From contig CAJNYU010002387.1 of NCBI GenBank assembly GCA_905331475.1, forward strand, positions 1 through 64,000: DNA of 64,000 nucleotides. The letters run 5' to 3'. The translations under genes and the position numbers were made by a program. This stretch comes from Rotaria socialis. Taxonomy: Eukaryota; Rotifera; Eurotatoria; Philodinida; Philodinidae. Below are positions 25,801-37,203 of this stretch, in pieces. Under the pieces are notes generated by a model. That model saw only the letters and a program-made list of their open reading frames with translations. It was not told the origin of the DNA and did no database searches. The stretch's first letter is position 1. Each line of letters opens with the position of its first letter.

Positions 25801-26117
25801 TTCATTTTTGAGAATTTCAGATTCAGAGTCTGTGTCTGAGTCTACAGAAACCGAGTACACAGATAAATGGTCGTTGAACAATGAATTCACGACTGTTGGT
25901 TGATCATCATGTAAATTAGTTTCTTCTTCTTCTTCCGTACTTGATGTCTCTAAAACGTCTGCCTAGAATAAATAAAACAAATATTATAAAAGAAACGTTA
26001 GGACATATTGACACATACCATACTCAAAACTTCGTGCAGTGCTTTGTTCTGCGTCTCATAACGCCAATTTCGTTTATATTTTGAGTGAAGACGTCGCCGA
26101 AGGATCTTTTCGGACAT
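22803..26117 (-). pseudogene. CACTA/EnSpm-like transposase gene, decayed
   Basis: Minus-strand exons in order: 26117-26019 (ATG; 'MSEKILRRRLHSKYKRNWR', ends at GT), an acidic exon from 25962 ('TSSTEEEEETNLHDD', 'RLIRLAHSL'), a region with 'LLKELRNFFPSDCRLPKT' and 'IRCVECGEIL', then 'IILHADGAPAVN' (near 25100), then about 24507-24136 with 'RDWKPAVMLFGAWLAS' and 'FDLPACAHFLNVVQYNGYDG', and a final exon about 24103-22803 ('LMHLIYHVHVKALLKFW', 'YLPDDYSAHFLLYYAF'). These are hallmarks of the animal relatives of TNP2-type transposases. At least two frameshifts (about 25620 and 25340) and a TAA (about 25535) break it. The stretch 24545-25060 looks inserted. No terminal CACTA repeats were located. 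Confidence 0.75.
24694..24729. repeat. 36-bp quasi-palindrome with CTCF-like core
   Basis: GTTAGCG ... CGCTAAAC flank the core CCAGTAGATGGCAC. Related copies sit at about 37168-37203 and 39093-39130, where they form the inner ends of a large inverted repeat. The core fits the animal CTCF consensus, but no function is shown here. Confidence 0.4.
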
Positions 26118-29100
26118 CTAAAACGAAAAAATAGAAATTTTTTATAACACATCGGAAACTTAGAAAGATAAATCTGGATATACTATATTCTTGTTTATAT
26201 TTTGGTTTCTGAACAAACAATTGTTGTACACTATCTAACATAGCAAATCATTTATTTCTTATTAATTCTTTCGTAGATAATACTTTGTCGTTATTTATCA
26301 CAATAAAACCAATCATACTATTTCTTTATTAATTCATACTGCTTATACGTTGACCATGTGAAGCAACTAAGGGCTACTGACATCTAGATCGGAGAAATAG
26401 TTAAGTTCTAGAAAAAATATTTGAACATCCAAGTACATTACACGCGCATGAACAAAAACTCAAGCGCATGAGCAAGAATACTAAGCAATATAATAAGAAA
26501 GTTCAGCACTTGAGCTCTAAAAAAGACCTCAAGTCTTGACTCAAGATTTGCCCATAGCGAATGACTTTCTTGCTCCAGATCATCAAATATGTCATGCGCA
26601 TCCCAAAAGATGTTTGACTAGGGTAAGCACTGTAATTTTGAATTTTTTATTGATAAAATATATGGTCTAATATTAGTGCATGAAACTAAATGAGTAGAAT
26701 TATTTCGTGTAAATCATTTCGTTTGATTGAAATAGGGTCATCCATTGTCTTTTTCTTTCTAGAAACAAAAGAAATTCGATTAATAGTGGTTGATAAATCG
26801 ATCCATATGAATATGTTGAAATATCATTCGCGTTTGGATATACATGGCACTCATTTCCATATTTCTGTTTTGTCAAATGAGTTTCATTTTTATTTGTTGT
26901 CTCTCTTTTCTTTGGTTGGTTTTTTCGTTTTCGTTTTCCTTCTTTGTCTTTCACATAATAATAATAAAATTTAAAAAAAGATTCAATTATAGCTTATCAT
27001 TTCATTTATTATTTATGGAATATTTAACAAAACAAAAATAAAGAAAATATTTACCATCTTCTTATAATAAATCTATTTTCATATATTTATAAAAGACACA
27101 CGAAATTCTTGACTGTTTCGTTTCTATAATCTATAAATAAACAAAGAATAAATGAATTTCAATAATTCAAAAATAATTTACTCTATAATAATTAAAGAAA
27201 AATTATACTCAAAATTATTCTTGTTGAGAAAAATTCTATAGATAAAAGAGTAAACTTTCTTTTTGAAAAATATTATCTCTATCTCTCTCTCTCTAAACGT
27301 CATGTTTTGGAATAAAAAAAAACAAGAATTTATCTTATAATCAAAGATATTTTTTAAAATTCACTTGTAAAAAGAAGATTTCGTCATCAAAATAAATGAT
27401 AATGTAGTTCACTTCAATATTCTTTTTTTATCCTCTTTCAGTTGATAATCATCTTTATTTATTCACGGATGAAAAATATTGAAATTGAATGAAACATAAA
27501 AGAGTAAAATGTCATTCTATGATCGTAACTTACTCTAAAAGTTATTTCTTTTGAAACTATTGTTCTCTTGATATTAAAAGAGTTGTATTGTTCGATGTAT
27601 TTATAATCATAACCGGAAATGATTCTATCATAGACAATGAAATTGAACATCTCAAGAAATGGGATAATGTTCGAACGTGTGAAAAGCACTGTAACATCTT
27701 TCTTTTATCCATCATCTTCATTGATGGATTGATCATTATCAATCAAACAATTATCTCTCTTTTTTCATAATTTCTCTCAATCACTCTCTTGTATTTACTA
27801 GATTTTTTCTCCGTAGTAAATTCATTTTTCGTCCAATACAAATGTTCAATTTCGAATAGCATCCAATCGAAAATAATAAATTCTTGTTTTTTCTTCTATC
27901 TTTTTTTCAATTCACTCTCCGGATAAGACTATAAAAGATGGATTCTCACCAGCTAATGTACATCATTTCCTCGAAATCGAAAAGTATATTTCTACTTTTC
28001 TCCCTCTCCACTAAAAATTTTCATCGAATACTGCTCCCTTATCCAACAAATAACAGGTATGTTAACTAAAATTTTTTTTTTAAATACTATCTCGAATATC
28101 ATACAGTATATCTATAGAATTTCGATAAAATATTTTTAATTGAACCAAGAATAAATTCTAATTTTTTCCTTGCATCGTTCGAGTCATTGATAAAAATTGA
28201 GCTTCATTTCTAAATTCCTTTTTTTTAATTTTGATTAGTGTTTATATATTTATTGCTTACATCGTGTACATAAAAAATCATTCTCAGAGATATTTTTCAT
28301 TTTAAACATTTTCCTCTCTCATACTGATCAATTTTTCATAGTTTGTAATGGCTAATAGCCAACAAGAAATATTTCATTTATTACCTATCAAAAAATAAAA
28401 CATTTTTTCTTTCTCTTCCTCTTTCTACATTCATGGGTCATCAGAAAAGAGCCACTTAGATTCAAGACGGTATATATCATGAAAGATGGCGTCCTATAAC
28501 GGAGTCTAACTTACACGATAAGGAGTAATATCTATCAAATTCATTTAACTGTTCTTAAACTCTTCACCAGAATCCCAATCTCATTCTAAAAAAACATGTA
28601 TTGTGGTTATTTTTCACACCCACACCCTTTTTCGGAAAAAAGCCCCTTTTCTTATAAAAGTTATATACATATATGAGAAAGAAAAGAGGTAGCCATTACT
28701 CTTATTAGTGGCATTCCATCTATGGTTTACCCTGTAAAGAAAACCTTTCTAATTCTTCCTATAACAAGTCGTCTTATCAGGCCTTGTAGTCATCCTCAAC
28801 AAGAACAAACGGGTTCTCCTGGTGGCCCGTTCGGCCCTCATTATTTCCTCGTTTCCCACTATATGATCCATCAAGACTCTTTTAGGGCCCTTAGACCCAA
28901 TAGAGCTTCTTATTTTCTCTATAATTTTCATGTTAAAGTCAAAGTTTTTCGTTTTTTGTAAATATATCTTATTTGTATTTTTCTGAGGAAGTTAAATAAC
29001 AATTTGACTGAAACTACTCAATAAACTGTACAAAAAGAAAAAAAACTATAGTTTTTTCAATTACATTACGAGAGAGTGTTTTTTATGCAAAAAAGATAGA

Positions 29101-29554
29101 TTATTTCTGCATAAGAATAATCAACTACTCTTTTTAAAAAAAATTTGTCCGAATAATGTAATTTTCCAACAGATTTTCTTCCCCCAAGCGGGGACACATG
29201 AGAAAGATTCGGCATCTCTGCCTCAGAAACTGACTCGTTTCAAATTAAAAATATAAAAAGGAAAGAAATGATTAAGTCCAATATTTTATTTATTATTATT
29301 TAGTCTTGTTTATAGTGTTTGATAAATGAAAATACCGATACTTATTGGTATTTTTGAACAAAAAAAGCATAACTAAAAAAAAAGCTGAAGAAACGAATTA
29401 AAATAGAATGGCCAGTTTGTACGACAAACGTATATTGATGATTTCAAAATAAGGTGCTTGATGACGAGCAACACTAAAATAAATTAAAAGTTTTCCTTTC
29501 TTTTTTTAATAAGTTAACTGATTATCAAACTACCTTACCTATTTTCTCTATCTA
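26118..29554. other. long A+T-rich intergenic stretch
   Basis: No protein-like frame and no repeat of note except two CACCCACACC-type telomere-like units at 28615-28628. Short frames (for example 28722-28961) are of low complexity and unconvincing. Confidence 0.5.
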
Positions 29555-30562
29555 CTATTTTAATATACTTGCTACATAGTTGCATATTTTGACGATTTGC
29601 TCTTTATTAGATACCCAAGAAAAGTGACTATCATCATACATTTGAAATAGTTGAATATATTTATGATTCACTAATGTATCTAGGCAATTAAATGTTGTAT
29701 TGATATAGTATTTAAAAAATTCTAATTGATCGTTCAACAAATAGCCCTCCTTCACCAAGTTAGCTTTAAATAATACAATTTTTATATTCATATTGGCTAT
29801 ATTTAATCCAAACGCCTCGTTGTCTATCTGTGGTAAATATGAATAGCTAATTTGATTGACTTCATCCACTGAATTCATTTTTCCGATTTCCAAATAAGCC
29901 TTACTCATGTTAAAATACGAGTCAATCATGAGTATATTAGCAACGGGATCACCAGCGTTATTTAATTGGCGGGCAATCTCAAATGATAAAACTCCGCCGA
30001 AACTCCAACCCAAAAAGTTATATGGGCCGTTGAGTTGAATTAGTTTTATATACTTTATGTATAAACGAGCTAATGCTTCGAATGAGGCGCCTTTTTTCAT
30101 ATTTTTTTCTTTAAGATTATAATAATAATTGTTGAATATTACCAGTTTATATGATGATAAATGTGGCACAATATTATTAAAGTAGCTTTCAGCCCCACCG
30201 TCGCCAGGTGGCAAAATGAACAATATATTATCGGAATCGGCATTTAATAAAACAAATGGTTGCTCGAAATCATTTGAATAATCTATTTCAATAGGTGGCT
30301 TAGCAGAAAAACGGTCGCGAATGATATCTTCGAGCTTTGATTTAAGTGAATTTGCAAGTTGTGTTGTTCTGTCAGAAGTCAGCCTGCTCGTGATGTTGAA
30401 TCGCATTTGTCCTTTCATGCAAAGTCCGTTCACAGCAATAACGTCATCCCCAAATGCCCTCTCCGCACGTTCATCTCCGACAATGCCATCGGTTAAATAC
30501 CATCGTCTATCCTTACCGCTATTGCTTGATCTAGTCGACGATGCTGCTTCGAACTGTCCGCG
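29555..30562 (-). CDS. nonribosomal peptide synthetase C-terminus with thioesterase domain (cut by gap)
   Basis: The frame runs from the edge of an assembly gap (30562) to the stop at 29555, about 336 residues. The first 100 or so resemble the end of a condensation/epimerisation-type domain ('VNGLCMKGQMRFNITS'). The rest is an alpha/beta-hydrolase thioesterase that releases the finished peptide: 'LFILPPGDGGAESYF', nucleophile elbow 'GWSFGG', Asp in 'ILMIDSYF' and His in 'DDSHFSW' make up the catalytic triad. NRPS genes are foreign to most animals but reported as horizontally acquired in bdelloids near telomeres. The upstream modules would lie beyond the gap. Frames drawn across the N run are not real evidence. 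The direct step from a C-like domain to TE without a visible carrier domain is odd. Confidence 0.8.
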   Translation of the reverse strand, partial: RGQFEAASSTRSSNSGKDRRWYLTDGIVGDERAERAFGDDVIAVNGLCMKGQMRFNITSRLTSDRTTQLANSLKSKLEDIIRDRFSAKPPIEIDYSNDFEQPFVLLNADSDNILFILPPGDGGAESYFNNIVPHLSSYKLVIFNNYYYNLKEKNMKKGASFEALARLYIKYIKLIQLNGPYNFLGWSFGGVLSFEIARQLNNAGDPVANILMIDSYFNMSKAYLEIGKMNSVDEVNQISYSYLPQIDNEAFGLNIANMNIKIVLFKANLVKEGYLLNDQLEFFKYYINTTFNCLDTLVNHKYIQLFQMYDDSHFSWVSNKEQIVKICNYVASILK

Positions 30563-30662
30563 NNNNNNNNNNNNNNNNNNNNNNNNNNNNNNNNNNNNNN
30601 NNNNNNNNNNNNNNNNNNNNNNNNNNNNNNNNNNNNNNNNNNNNNNNNNNNNNNNNNNNNNN
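30563..30662. other. assembly gap, exactly 100 N
   Basis: A run of exactly 100 N, the usual placeholder for a gap of unknown length. It truncates the NRPS gene. Confidence 0.98.
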
Positions 30663-31256
30663 AATAAATTATGAATTTTATGTGTAAGATTCTCGTTGAT
30701 GTAGGTTTGTTTTTTGTCGTCGGATATAGGAAAATAGGAACTAGACATAAAACATAAATATGATGGATTAACAACGGAATTTTTAAAGGAAAGAGATATG
30801 AATCATTGGAAAAAGATACATGGAAAGCGAATGGAAACTAACTCTACTTTTAGCGACAATAGAATGACCTCTATTGACGGTAACACTATGCGTTCTTCGT
30901 CTTCCACTTTGACAAAAAGAGATAGTTGTAAGATCAATGTTATGGACATGAAGTTTTATTTAATAATTATCATACGCATGCAATGTTAATGCTGGAAAAT
31001 AAATATAGAGAGGCGAGTTGCATATATGAAAAGAAAAAAAGTTTTTTGTCATGATTCTCCGTGCTATTAATTTGTTTGAAAATTCGCGAGCTTTCTATTG
31101 TCTTGATGTTCTGCATAATCACTTTCAATGGTTTTAATCGATAGCTTTGGATAAGTAGATAAAATGTTAGATTTCATTGGATGATGGATATGTTCTGTGC
31201 TCTGTTGATTGTACTGTTGCTGTTCTGTGCTCTGTTGATTATACTGTTGCTGTTCT
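30663..31256. other. intergenic, no gene seen
   Basis: Between the gap and the membrane-protein gene. Contains a CTGTGCTCTGTTGATTRTACTG direct repeat near 31195-31250 and nothing gene-like. Confidence 0.45.
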
Positions 31257-31814
31257 TTATCTTTTTGTTTTTTGTTTTTTGGTATAGCGTTGTATCATAC
31301 ATGAAAGGAGAAAATCGAAGGGTCTCAATTTCACGTGCCAAAGACAAAAGTAGAATATTAGAATAATTATGATAAGAACAAAGAATATCAGCAAGATATC
31401 TCTCCAACTATTCCAAACTGGAGGTGCGCTGGAATGATGTTTAGAAATAGCTTGTTGTATTGTATCGACATGGATCGAATTGTTATTAAAGTTGTTAATC
31501 ATTGTTCGATGATCATCAATCATCGTTCGATGATCATTAATCATTGTTCGATGATCTTCTAGCTTTGCTACAACCGCTTTCATATCAACATTATGAGTTT
31601 CATCTCTTCTTCGACGTATGTTATTTTCATTCTTTGTTTTCTTCAGTAAACCATGAAACGGTGAATTAAAAATATTGTTTCTCTTATCGCTTGTGATTGA
31701 TCGCTCATCATATCGGTTTATTAATGATGATTGACCTTCTACATCAATCTTTGTTGCGATGGAATAGCATAGTATAAAACCCAAACAAATTGAACAGTAG
31801 AGAATCGGTGACAT
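31257..31814 (-). CDS. small secreted/anchored protein: signal peptide, heptad repeat, one TM helix
   Basis: 185 aa from ATG at 31814. Residues about 1-20 form a hydrophobic signal sequence ('ILYCSICLGFILCYSI'). A basic cluster RRRR sits near residue 70. Three tandem heptads DHRTMI(N/D)(D/N) around residues 88-108 predict a coiled coil. 'ILLIFFVLIIIILIFYFCLW' near residues 140-160 is a transmembrane helix, followed by a short basic tail. TTTTTCAG|AT stands 11 bp before the ATG, like the trans-splice acceptors in the right half of the window. I know no homologue. Coiled-coil plus TM proteins of unknown role are reported from Terminon retroelements, which is a possible but unproven link. Confidence 0.6.
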   Translation of the reverse strand: MSPILYCSICLGFILCYSIATKIDVEGQSSLINRYDERSITSDKRNNIFNSPFHGLLKKTKNENNIRRRRDETHNVDMKAVVAKLEDHRTMINDHRTMIDDHRTMINNFNNNSIHVDTIQQAISKHHSSAPPVWNSWRDILLIFFVLIIIILIFYFCLWHVKLRPFDFLLSCMIQRYTKKQKTKR

Positions 31815-31861
31815 TTCTTTTATATCTGAAAAATAGACAAAGATAAAATCAATACATTGTG

Positions 31862-32101
31862 TTAAATGAAAATCACGAATGAAGATTCAATACCACAATG
31901 ACTAGATTGATGATCATATGAATTGAAAACAATTGAAACAACTATCGAATTAATAAAAAAAACAGATGAAATTAGAAAATAATTGAGAGTGGGACTAACA
32001 GCAGCCGTTAACACTAATGAAATATCATTGTCGGTGCACAATATGAATTCTACAAGTCGTAATCGATTTCGACTATTCAAATTTGTAAGAAAAGATATCA
32101 T
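31862..32101 (-). CDS. possible small membrane protein
   Basis: 79 aa from ATG at 32101, directly upstream of the 185-aa gene and on the same strand. Two adjacent hydrophobic stretches ('ISLVLTAAVSPTLNYFLI' and 'SVFFINSIVVSIVF') suggest a membrane hairpin. It is short, lacks recognisable motifs and may be chance, but the co-orientation and close spacing (47 bp) to a plausible gene are in its favour. Confidence 0.35.
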   Translation of the reverse strand: MISFLTNLNSRNRLRLVEFILCTDNDISLVLTAAVSPTLNYFLISSVFFINSIVVSIVFNSYDHQSSHCGIESSFVIFI

Positions 32102-32982
32102 GATCTCATTCTCAATAAATTATAAAATCAAATCGAGATGATCTTACCGGGGAAACAAACAAAGCGAGAGTCCCGATCAGTTATTCAATAAATAAGCGAG
32201 TAATACTGTTATCTCTTACTGTTGCTATATTTCCCAATCACATCGATGAGGAATAGTTCGAGTAGCAGAGCTAAAGAAAAGATTTTCCAGAAAGAAGGCA
32301 AATTAGTTTGTACTGCGAAAACAACATCCATTGAAAAATATCAATACAGACAGTCCTATATACACATAACTGTTAGAAGCAGTGCAAATGCGATACCAAC
32401 GTGCAGCTATTTTGTATACATTGCCATTCATCAATGAGAAATTCCATTCTTCACTTTCTCAATAAACGTGATCCAATGAAGCAACACATGCATAGCAAGA
32501 ATTTCTCTCCCGAAATGTACATCTACTGATAAATATCCAACGCCCATGATTATCCTAGAAACGTGCAACAATGTTCTTATAATTTTTCACAAAAAAAAAT
32601 CGCCGTACGAACATAGATACACAGAAAGAGCAAGAGAGAGAAAGATAGTACGATTAATTTTAAAAAAAGGTCACGCACGCATTCAGGCCACAGAAAGTTC
32701 CAGTCACTTTCTGAACCATTTTTTAACCGCTGAAAACAGCTTTTCCAAGGAACAGAACCACAAATATCACTGCAACAATCCTTCATAACATTTTCAAAGG
32801 AATCACTAAATACCATCCAAAATTGAAACACTAAAAGGCTCAACATGCGCTAATTTTCACAAATACCCAATAAAAAACAATTAATTTCGAACCTCCTTCA
32901 GAAGAAGGACTGAATACAAAATACTAACATAGCCTAGAACCTTTTAGTCTCTTCCAATGAAGCCCAAGCATTATACAACCAG
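32102..32982. other. intergenic before the Athena element
   Basis: No gene seen. A poly-A/T-rich, imperfectly repeated stretch around 32580-32850 has open frames on both strands without protein character. Confidence 0.4.
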
Positions 32983-35180
32983 ATGCGACATATAACGAAA
33001 GAATATCGCGTCCAAGCGATGTCATTATATGTACAATCAACTAATCGTGAATGTGAAATACTTACAGATGAAATCAAACATATCATTGAAGGTTTTCCGA
33101 GAAATACTGAAGAAAATGACGAACAAGTTGATGCTGAATCTGGTTATACAGAATTTAAACATTACAATGAATTACGAGAAAAAAGATTGAACTTAGAAGC
33201 TGAACAATCTATTTATTTTTTAGAGGTACAGCGAGTCGAGGGCGAAATCAAAGAACAAGAAGAAGAAATAATTGCCCCGACTCTTACTCGATCGTTGGGC
33301 GAGGATTTCTCGCTCCAACTATAATTAATGAAACAAAAACAAAACTGTCCGAGGAAGAATATGAACTATTAAAATCAGGTCCTCGGTTTATTTATAACGA
33401 TCCAAAAACAGCATCTCGACGACGGGCAACTGAGTTGGCTATTCTTAAACGAAAAATTGAACTTCGATTCTTCGAGAAAAAAGTGAGCCCCGGTCGATCA
33501 GTCGAACTTTTTATTGCTGAATTAAATGTTATATTACAAAAATTACATGATACATCGATTACTAGTACACATTGACAGAAGAAACAACAACACAAACTAT
33601 TTTTATCTGATAATCCGTTAGCAACTAATCAATGAAGTCAATCTCAAAATATTAATTCTTCTTCTTCATTTAGAAATGGAAAAAAGAAAAATTATAGAAG
33701 ATTGATCAAACCTTTAAAACATAAAATTCGTTCGGCCAGTTTAGTTCTTCAAAAAACAGATAAATCTAAAGTATTTAATTTAGGTACACGCCAACATTAT
33801 CAAAAGAAATCTAATGAATATATGGAGAAAACCGAAGCATATCAATGTTTAGGTGTAAATGATCCATTACCGAATTTAATCGAACGTACAAACAAGTATC
33901 TATTAGATTTACGATTAGCTCATTGGATCACTCAAAAGCAATATGAACTTTTATGTGTTAAACCAAGTGAAGCTAAATTAGCTCATCTATATTATCTGCC
34001 TAAAACTCATAAACCTGGTACTCCACTTCGTTCAATTGTTTCAGGTCTTAAACATCCAACTATAAAAATATCGACATATCTCGATCAATTACTTCGACCA
34101 CTATTTGATAGAATAGGTTTAAAGACAACTACTACGTCTGGATTCGAAGTAATGAAGCAAGTATATGAATGGTCAACAACTAATCTACGTAAAGAAACAT
34201 TGTTATGCACCATAGACGTTGTAGATCTTTATACAATGATACCACAAACAGAAGGTGTTCTTGCAATCAAAAAAATGTTAGATTATCTTGAACTGAAACA
34301 AATTGGTGGTCTAAAAATTGAAACAATAATTAGATTAAGTCGATTCGTTATGAAAAATAATTCTTTTTTATATGAAGGTCAATATTATCATCAAATTCGT
34401 GAGGGTGCGATGGGTTCACCGTTAACCCTGACTATTGCCAATTGTTACATGTTCTTTTTTGAAAGAAATATTGTTAAACAAATTACAAATGCTGGTGGTC
34501 TATACTTACGTTATATTGATGATATGTTCATTATTATAAACTGGCCTGAACGACACTTGAATAAACAAATTGGTCAATGGAATACTTTGGACTCAAATAT
34601 TCAATTGAAAGCTCAGGCCGGTCAGTCGATAAATTTTCTTGATATTTATGTAGAAAATATTAATGCTGATCTGTTTACAAAAGTATATCATAAACCATCA
34701 TACGAACCATACTATTTACCATTTAATAGAGTTCATCCTGTGCATATGAAAAAGAACATTCCATTCGCCATGTTCCTTCGAGCAATAAGATATTGTTCAA
34801 CATTCAAAGCTTTTCTAGATGAACGTGAGGATCTAAGAATGGCTCTATTATTAAATAAATATCCAGGCAAATTTATAGATAGCCAATTCAATCGTGTACT
34901 CAAGAAGTGTAATATTACTCAATCATTAAATAGTAACAATTACAATACGATACGAAAAAATATTATTTATAATATTATAGAAGAAGAAAAATTACCAACT
35001 GATCATTATAGAACAATGTTTATTCATTTTACTTACTGTTTAAACATACGAACTTTGCCAACAAAATTTCATACCCTTTGGAATAAATATTTCAGTGAAT
35101 CACCAATTAATGAAATTATACCAGTTATTGGCACTCGAAATGTTCAAAATTTACAAAAACAGCTGGTGAAAAATAAATAA
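32983..35180 (+). pseudogene. Athena-type Penelope-like reverse transcriptase, broken N-terminal half
   Basis: The first frame (32983-33324) is a charged coiled-coil N-terminus. A frameshift near 33290 moves to the frame that carries 'LSEEEYELLKSGPRFIY', broken by TGA at about 33574 and 33632, then open from 33702 to 35180 (492 codons). This last part is a complete RT core: 'LPKTHKPGTPLRSIVSG', motif A 'TIDVVDLYTMIP' (Asp172), motif B 'REGAMGSPLT', motif C 'RYIDDMFI' (Asp273-Asp274), then a thumb. It ends about 220 residues after motif C, with no GIY-YIG domain, as in the endonuclease-less, telomere-associated Athena group. All catalytic residues are present, so the copy died recently. A hammerhead ribozyme follows 420 bp downstream. 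Confidence 0.88.
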
Positions 35181-35598
35181 TCGAACATGTATTTATTTTA
35201 TTATTTTCTTCTTTCTCTTAAATACCTTTTTCTCTTTTTTCTTCAAATATGAATTTCGTATTCCGATTTTTCTTCAAAAAAGTTTTTTTATGTCAAAAAA
35301 GTTTTTTTATGTCAGAACTTTCTTGATATTCCATTTTCCTAGTGATATCTTGTATCTTGTATCTTATTTTGCTAGTGATATCTGGTATCTCGTATGTTGT
35401 TCATTCTTCTTCGTAATTTTGTAATCTTTCTTAATGGTGCAATAATTTTTTCAACACTGAAAGATTCTTTCGAATGTTCATTGTGAAAACCTCTTTTCTA
35501 TTTTTCATGTCTTCAAAAATGAGAAATTCTTTTCGAATGTGCATTGCTGAATTTTTTATGTGATTTTTTATCTTTAATGTGCTTTTCTAAAAATTGTA

Positions 35599-35671
35599 AT
35601 GCAGAGCCCTGATGAGTGTTTCTAAATTTTAGTAAATAACACGAAACGCGTCGGCAAATTCAACTCTGCAT
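35599..35671 (+). ncRNA. type I hammerhead ribozyme of the Penelope-like element
   Basis: Stem I: ATGCAGA...GCC pairs with GGC...TCTGCAT. Then the core CTGATGA (35609-35615), stem II GTGTT/AACAC (35616-35620 with 35638-35642), GAAA, the very short helix III CGCGTC, and predicted cleavage after GTC at 35652. All conserved core bases are present. Short-helix-III hammerheads are known in Penelope-like elements and process their RNA. Its place just 3' of the Athena RT on the same strand supports that role. Confidence 0.85.
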
Positions 35672-36746
35672 TTCTTTCATGATTTTTTTATTCAGAGCAC
35701 AATATTAAAAATATTTTAATTTTAAAAAAACAAATTCATTCAACTTTGACAGAACAATCGGGTGCTGAAAAGCAAGAACTGAGAACAGCAGATTGATTTT
35801 ATTCTTTTTCAATATCGATAAGTCAATCTGTTTTTTATTTGAAATCTATCATAAAGCATATATATATATATATATATATGCTTTATTCAGATTTATTGTT
35901 TATGTTTACACGGGTTTTTATTTTATGAAACTCTATTACGGGAAAAATTCAGGGATTTAGCTTACCCCCTCCCCGTGAAAACCTTTCCCGCCTAGTCGTA
36001 GCTTCACCCCCACCCCGCCGCGTCATATTTTTGCCCGCCAGAATCTCTAGCCGCTTCGCCCCGATTACCCGCCCCGTTTCGGTCTATGTTACGAATTTAT
36101 CGGCTTTATTTCATCTAGTTGTATGTATAACCAGAAACGCCGACTAGAATAAAAACTATTCCTGTGACAGTCAAAATGATCAGAAATTGCAAGAATTCAT
36201 CAAGATTGGTCGAAGCTGGGGCATTTTTTCAACTGATTAGCATTTTTCTTTGTGCATGAAATTAGTCAAAATCAATGTGATTAAATTGCAGTAAAAGTCT
36301 CTTTCTGTTTTCTAGGTAATGTATAGAGGAAAATCATTGTTTTCGTTAACAATTTGCTTGCCCGCGTGCAGCTCTATCGACAAACATTCTCAGTTTGCCA
36401 TGTGTAATTTATAGAACAGAGACCGAGCTAACACACATCGAGATAGACACACACTGACGTAGATTAAGCAAGTCTTTAGTAACTTTCAAGACTAGTGTTT
36501 ACCATTTTAAACTATAATCGTCATAAAACGTCCACGTTTTTAACAAATGAAGACACTATAATACACATAACGCCGCTGATATTTACGATATTTTTATGGA
36601 TAGATCGATTTTCATATTCGTCTCATGAACAAAGTTCAAAAACGGAGACTTAAACTAGTTAATATCAAGATCATGACCGAGACACCGAAAGTCTCGCCGA
36701 GACGAGCGAGACTGATCGAGACCGAGTACTCGGTTTCGGTACATCC
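35672..36746. other. non-coding, repeat fragments
   Basis: Contains an (AT)n run at about 35859-35880, a G+C-rich patch of CCCGCC/CCCCG words at 35960-36090, and a palindrome-rich patch of CGAGAC/GTCTCG words at 36670-36740 that resembles the arms of the foldback elements. No gene. Confidence 0.5.
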
Positions 36747-37203
36747 CTAGTTGTGAGGCTCTCTTTTAGGGATGCTTTTAATTAATCTTTATTTTATTTT
36801 TACGTTCAGTAAACGATGCGTTTTCTTTAGATTAATCGATCTTCTGTCGAGAGCTTATGTAAACAGTTATTTTACCGTGTTTAAGTAAATGAATAATCAA
36901 TGATTTTTAATAAGATCAATTGATGAAATCAGTAGATTGAAGAGAATAGTAGATTTATATAAATAATGATAACAGTGAAGAGAAAACAATAAGTCTGACA
37001 AACAAATATAAGGATATATCCTTATATATTCGAACGAGAAAAACTGAACAACGCAATAACGAAAAAGCATAGCTAAGCCCAAAAGATCACATGATCTAAA
37101 TCATGAGAAGGACTATCCATATCAAATAGAAAACAAGTAAAGAAAACGTATCTCAATGATATGGATAAGTTAGCGTCATGAAGTGACATCTAGTGGCGCT
37201 AAC
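36747..37203. repeat. left arm of large inverted repeat
   Basis: About 457 bp that match, inverted, the segment 39092-39907 once a 355-bp insertion is removed from the latter. Shared blocks include AGATCGATTAATCTAAAGAA and AAGATCACATGATCT. Identity is roughly 80%. The inner end carries the quasi-palindrome GTTAGCG...GGCGCTAAC and overlaps the stop codon of the enclosed gene. Confidence 0.8.

Noticed and set aside
28722..28961. 79-codon plus-strand frame with Pro/Gly-rich patch
   Set aside because: Overlaps an equally long minus-strand frame, has no domain and no splice context.
30493..30774. Open frames running through the N run at 30563-30662
   Set aside because: The frame is only open because N codons cannot be stops; the gap length is arbitrary.
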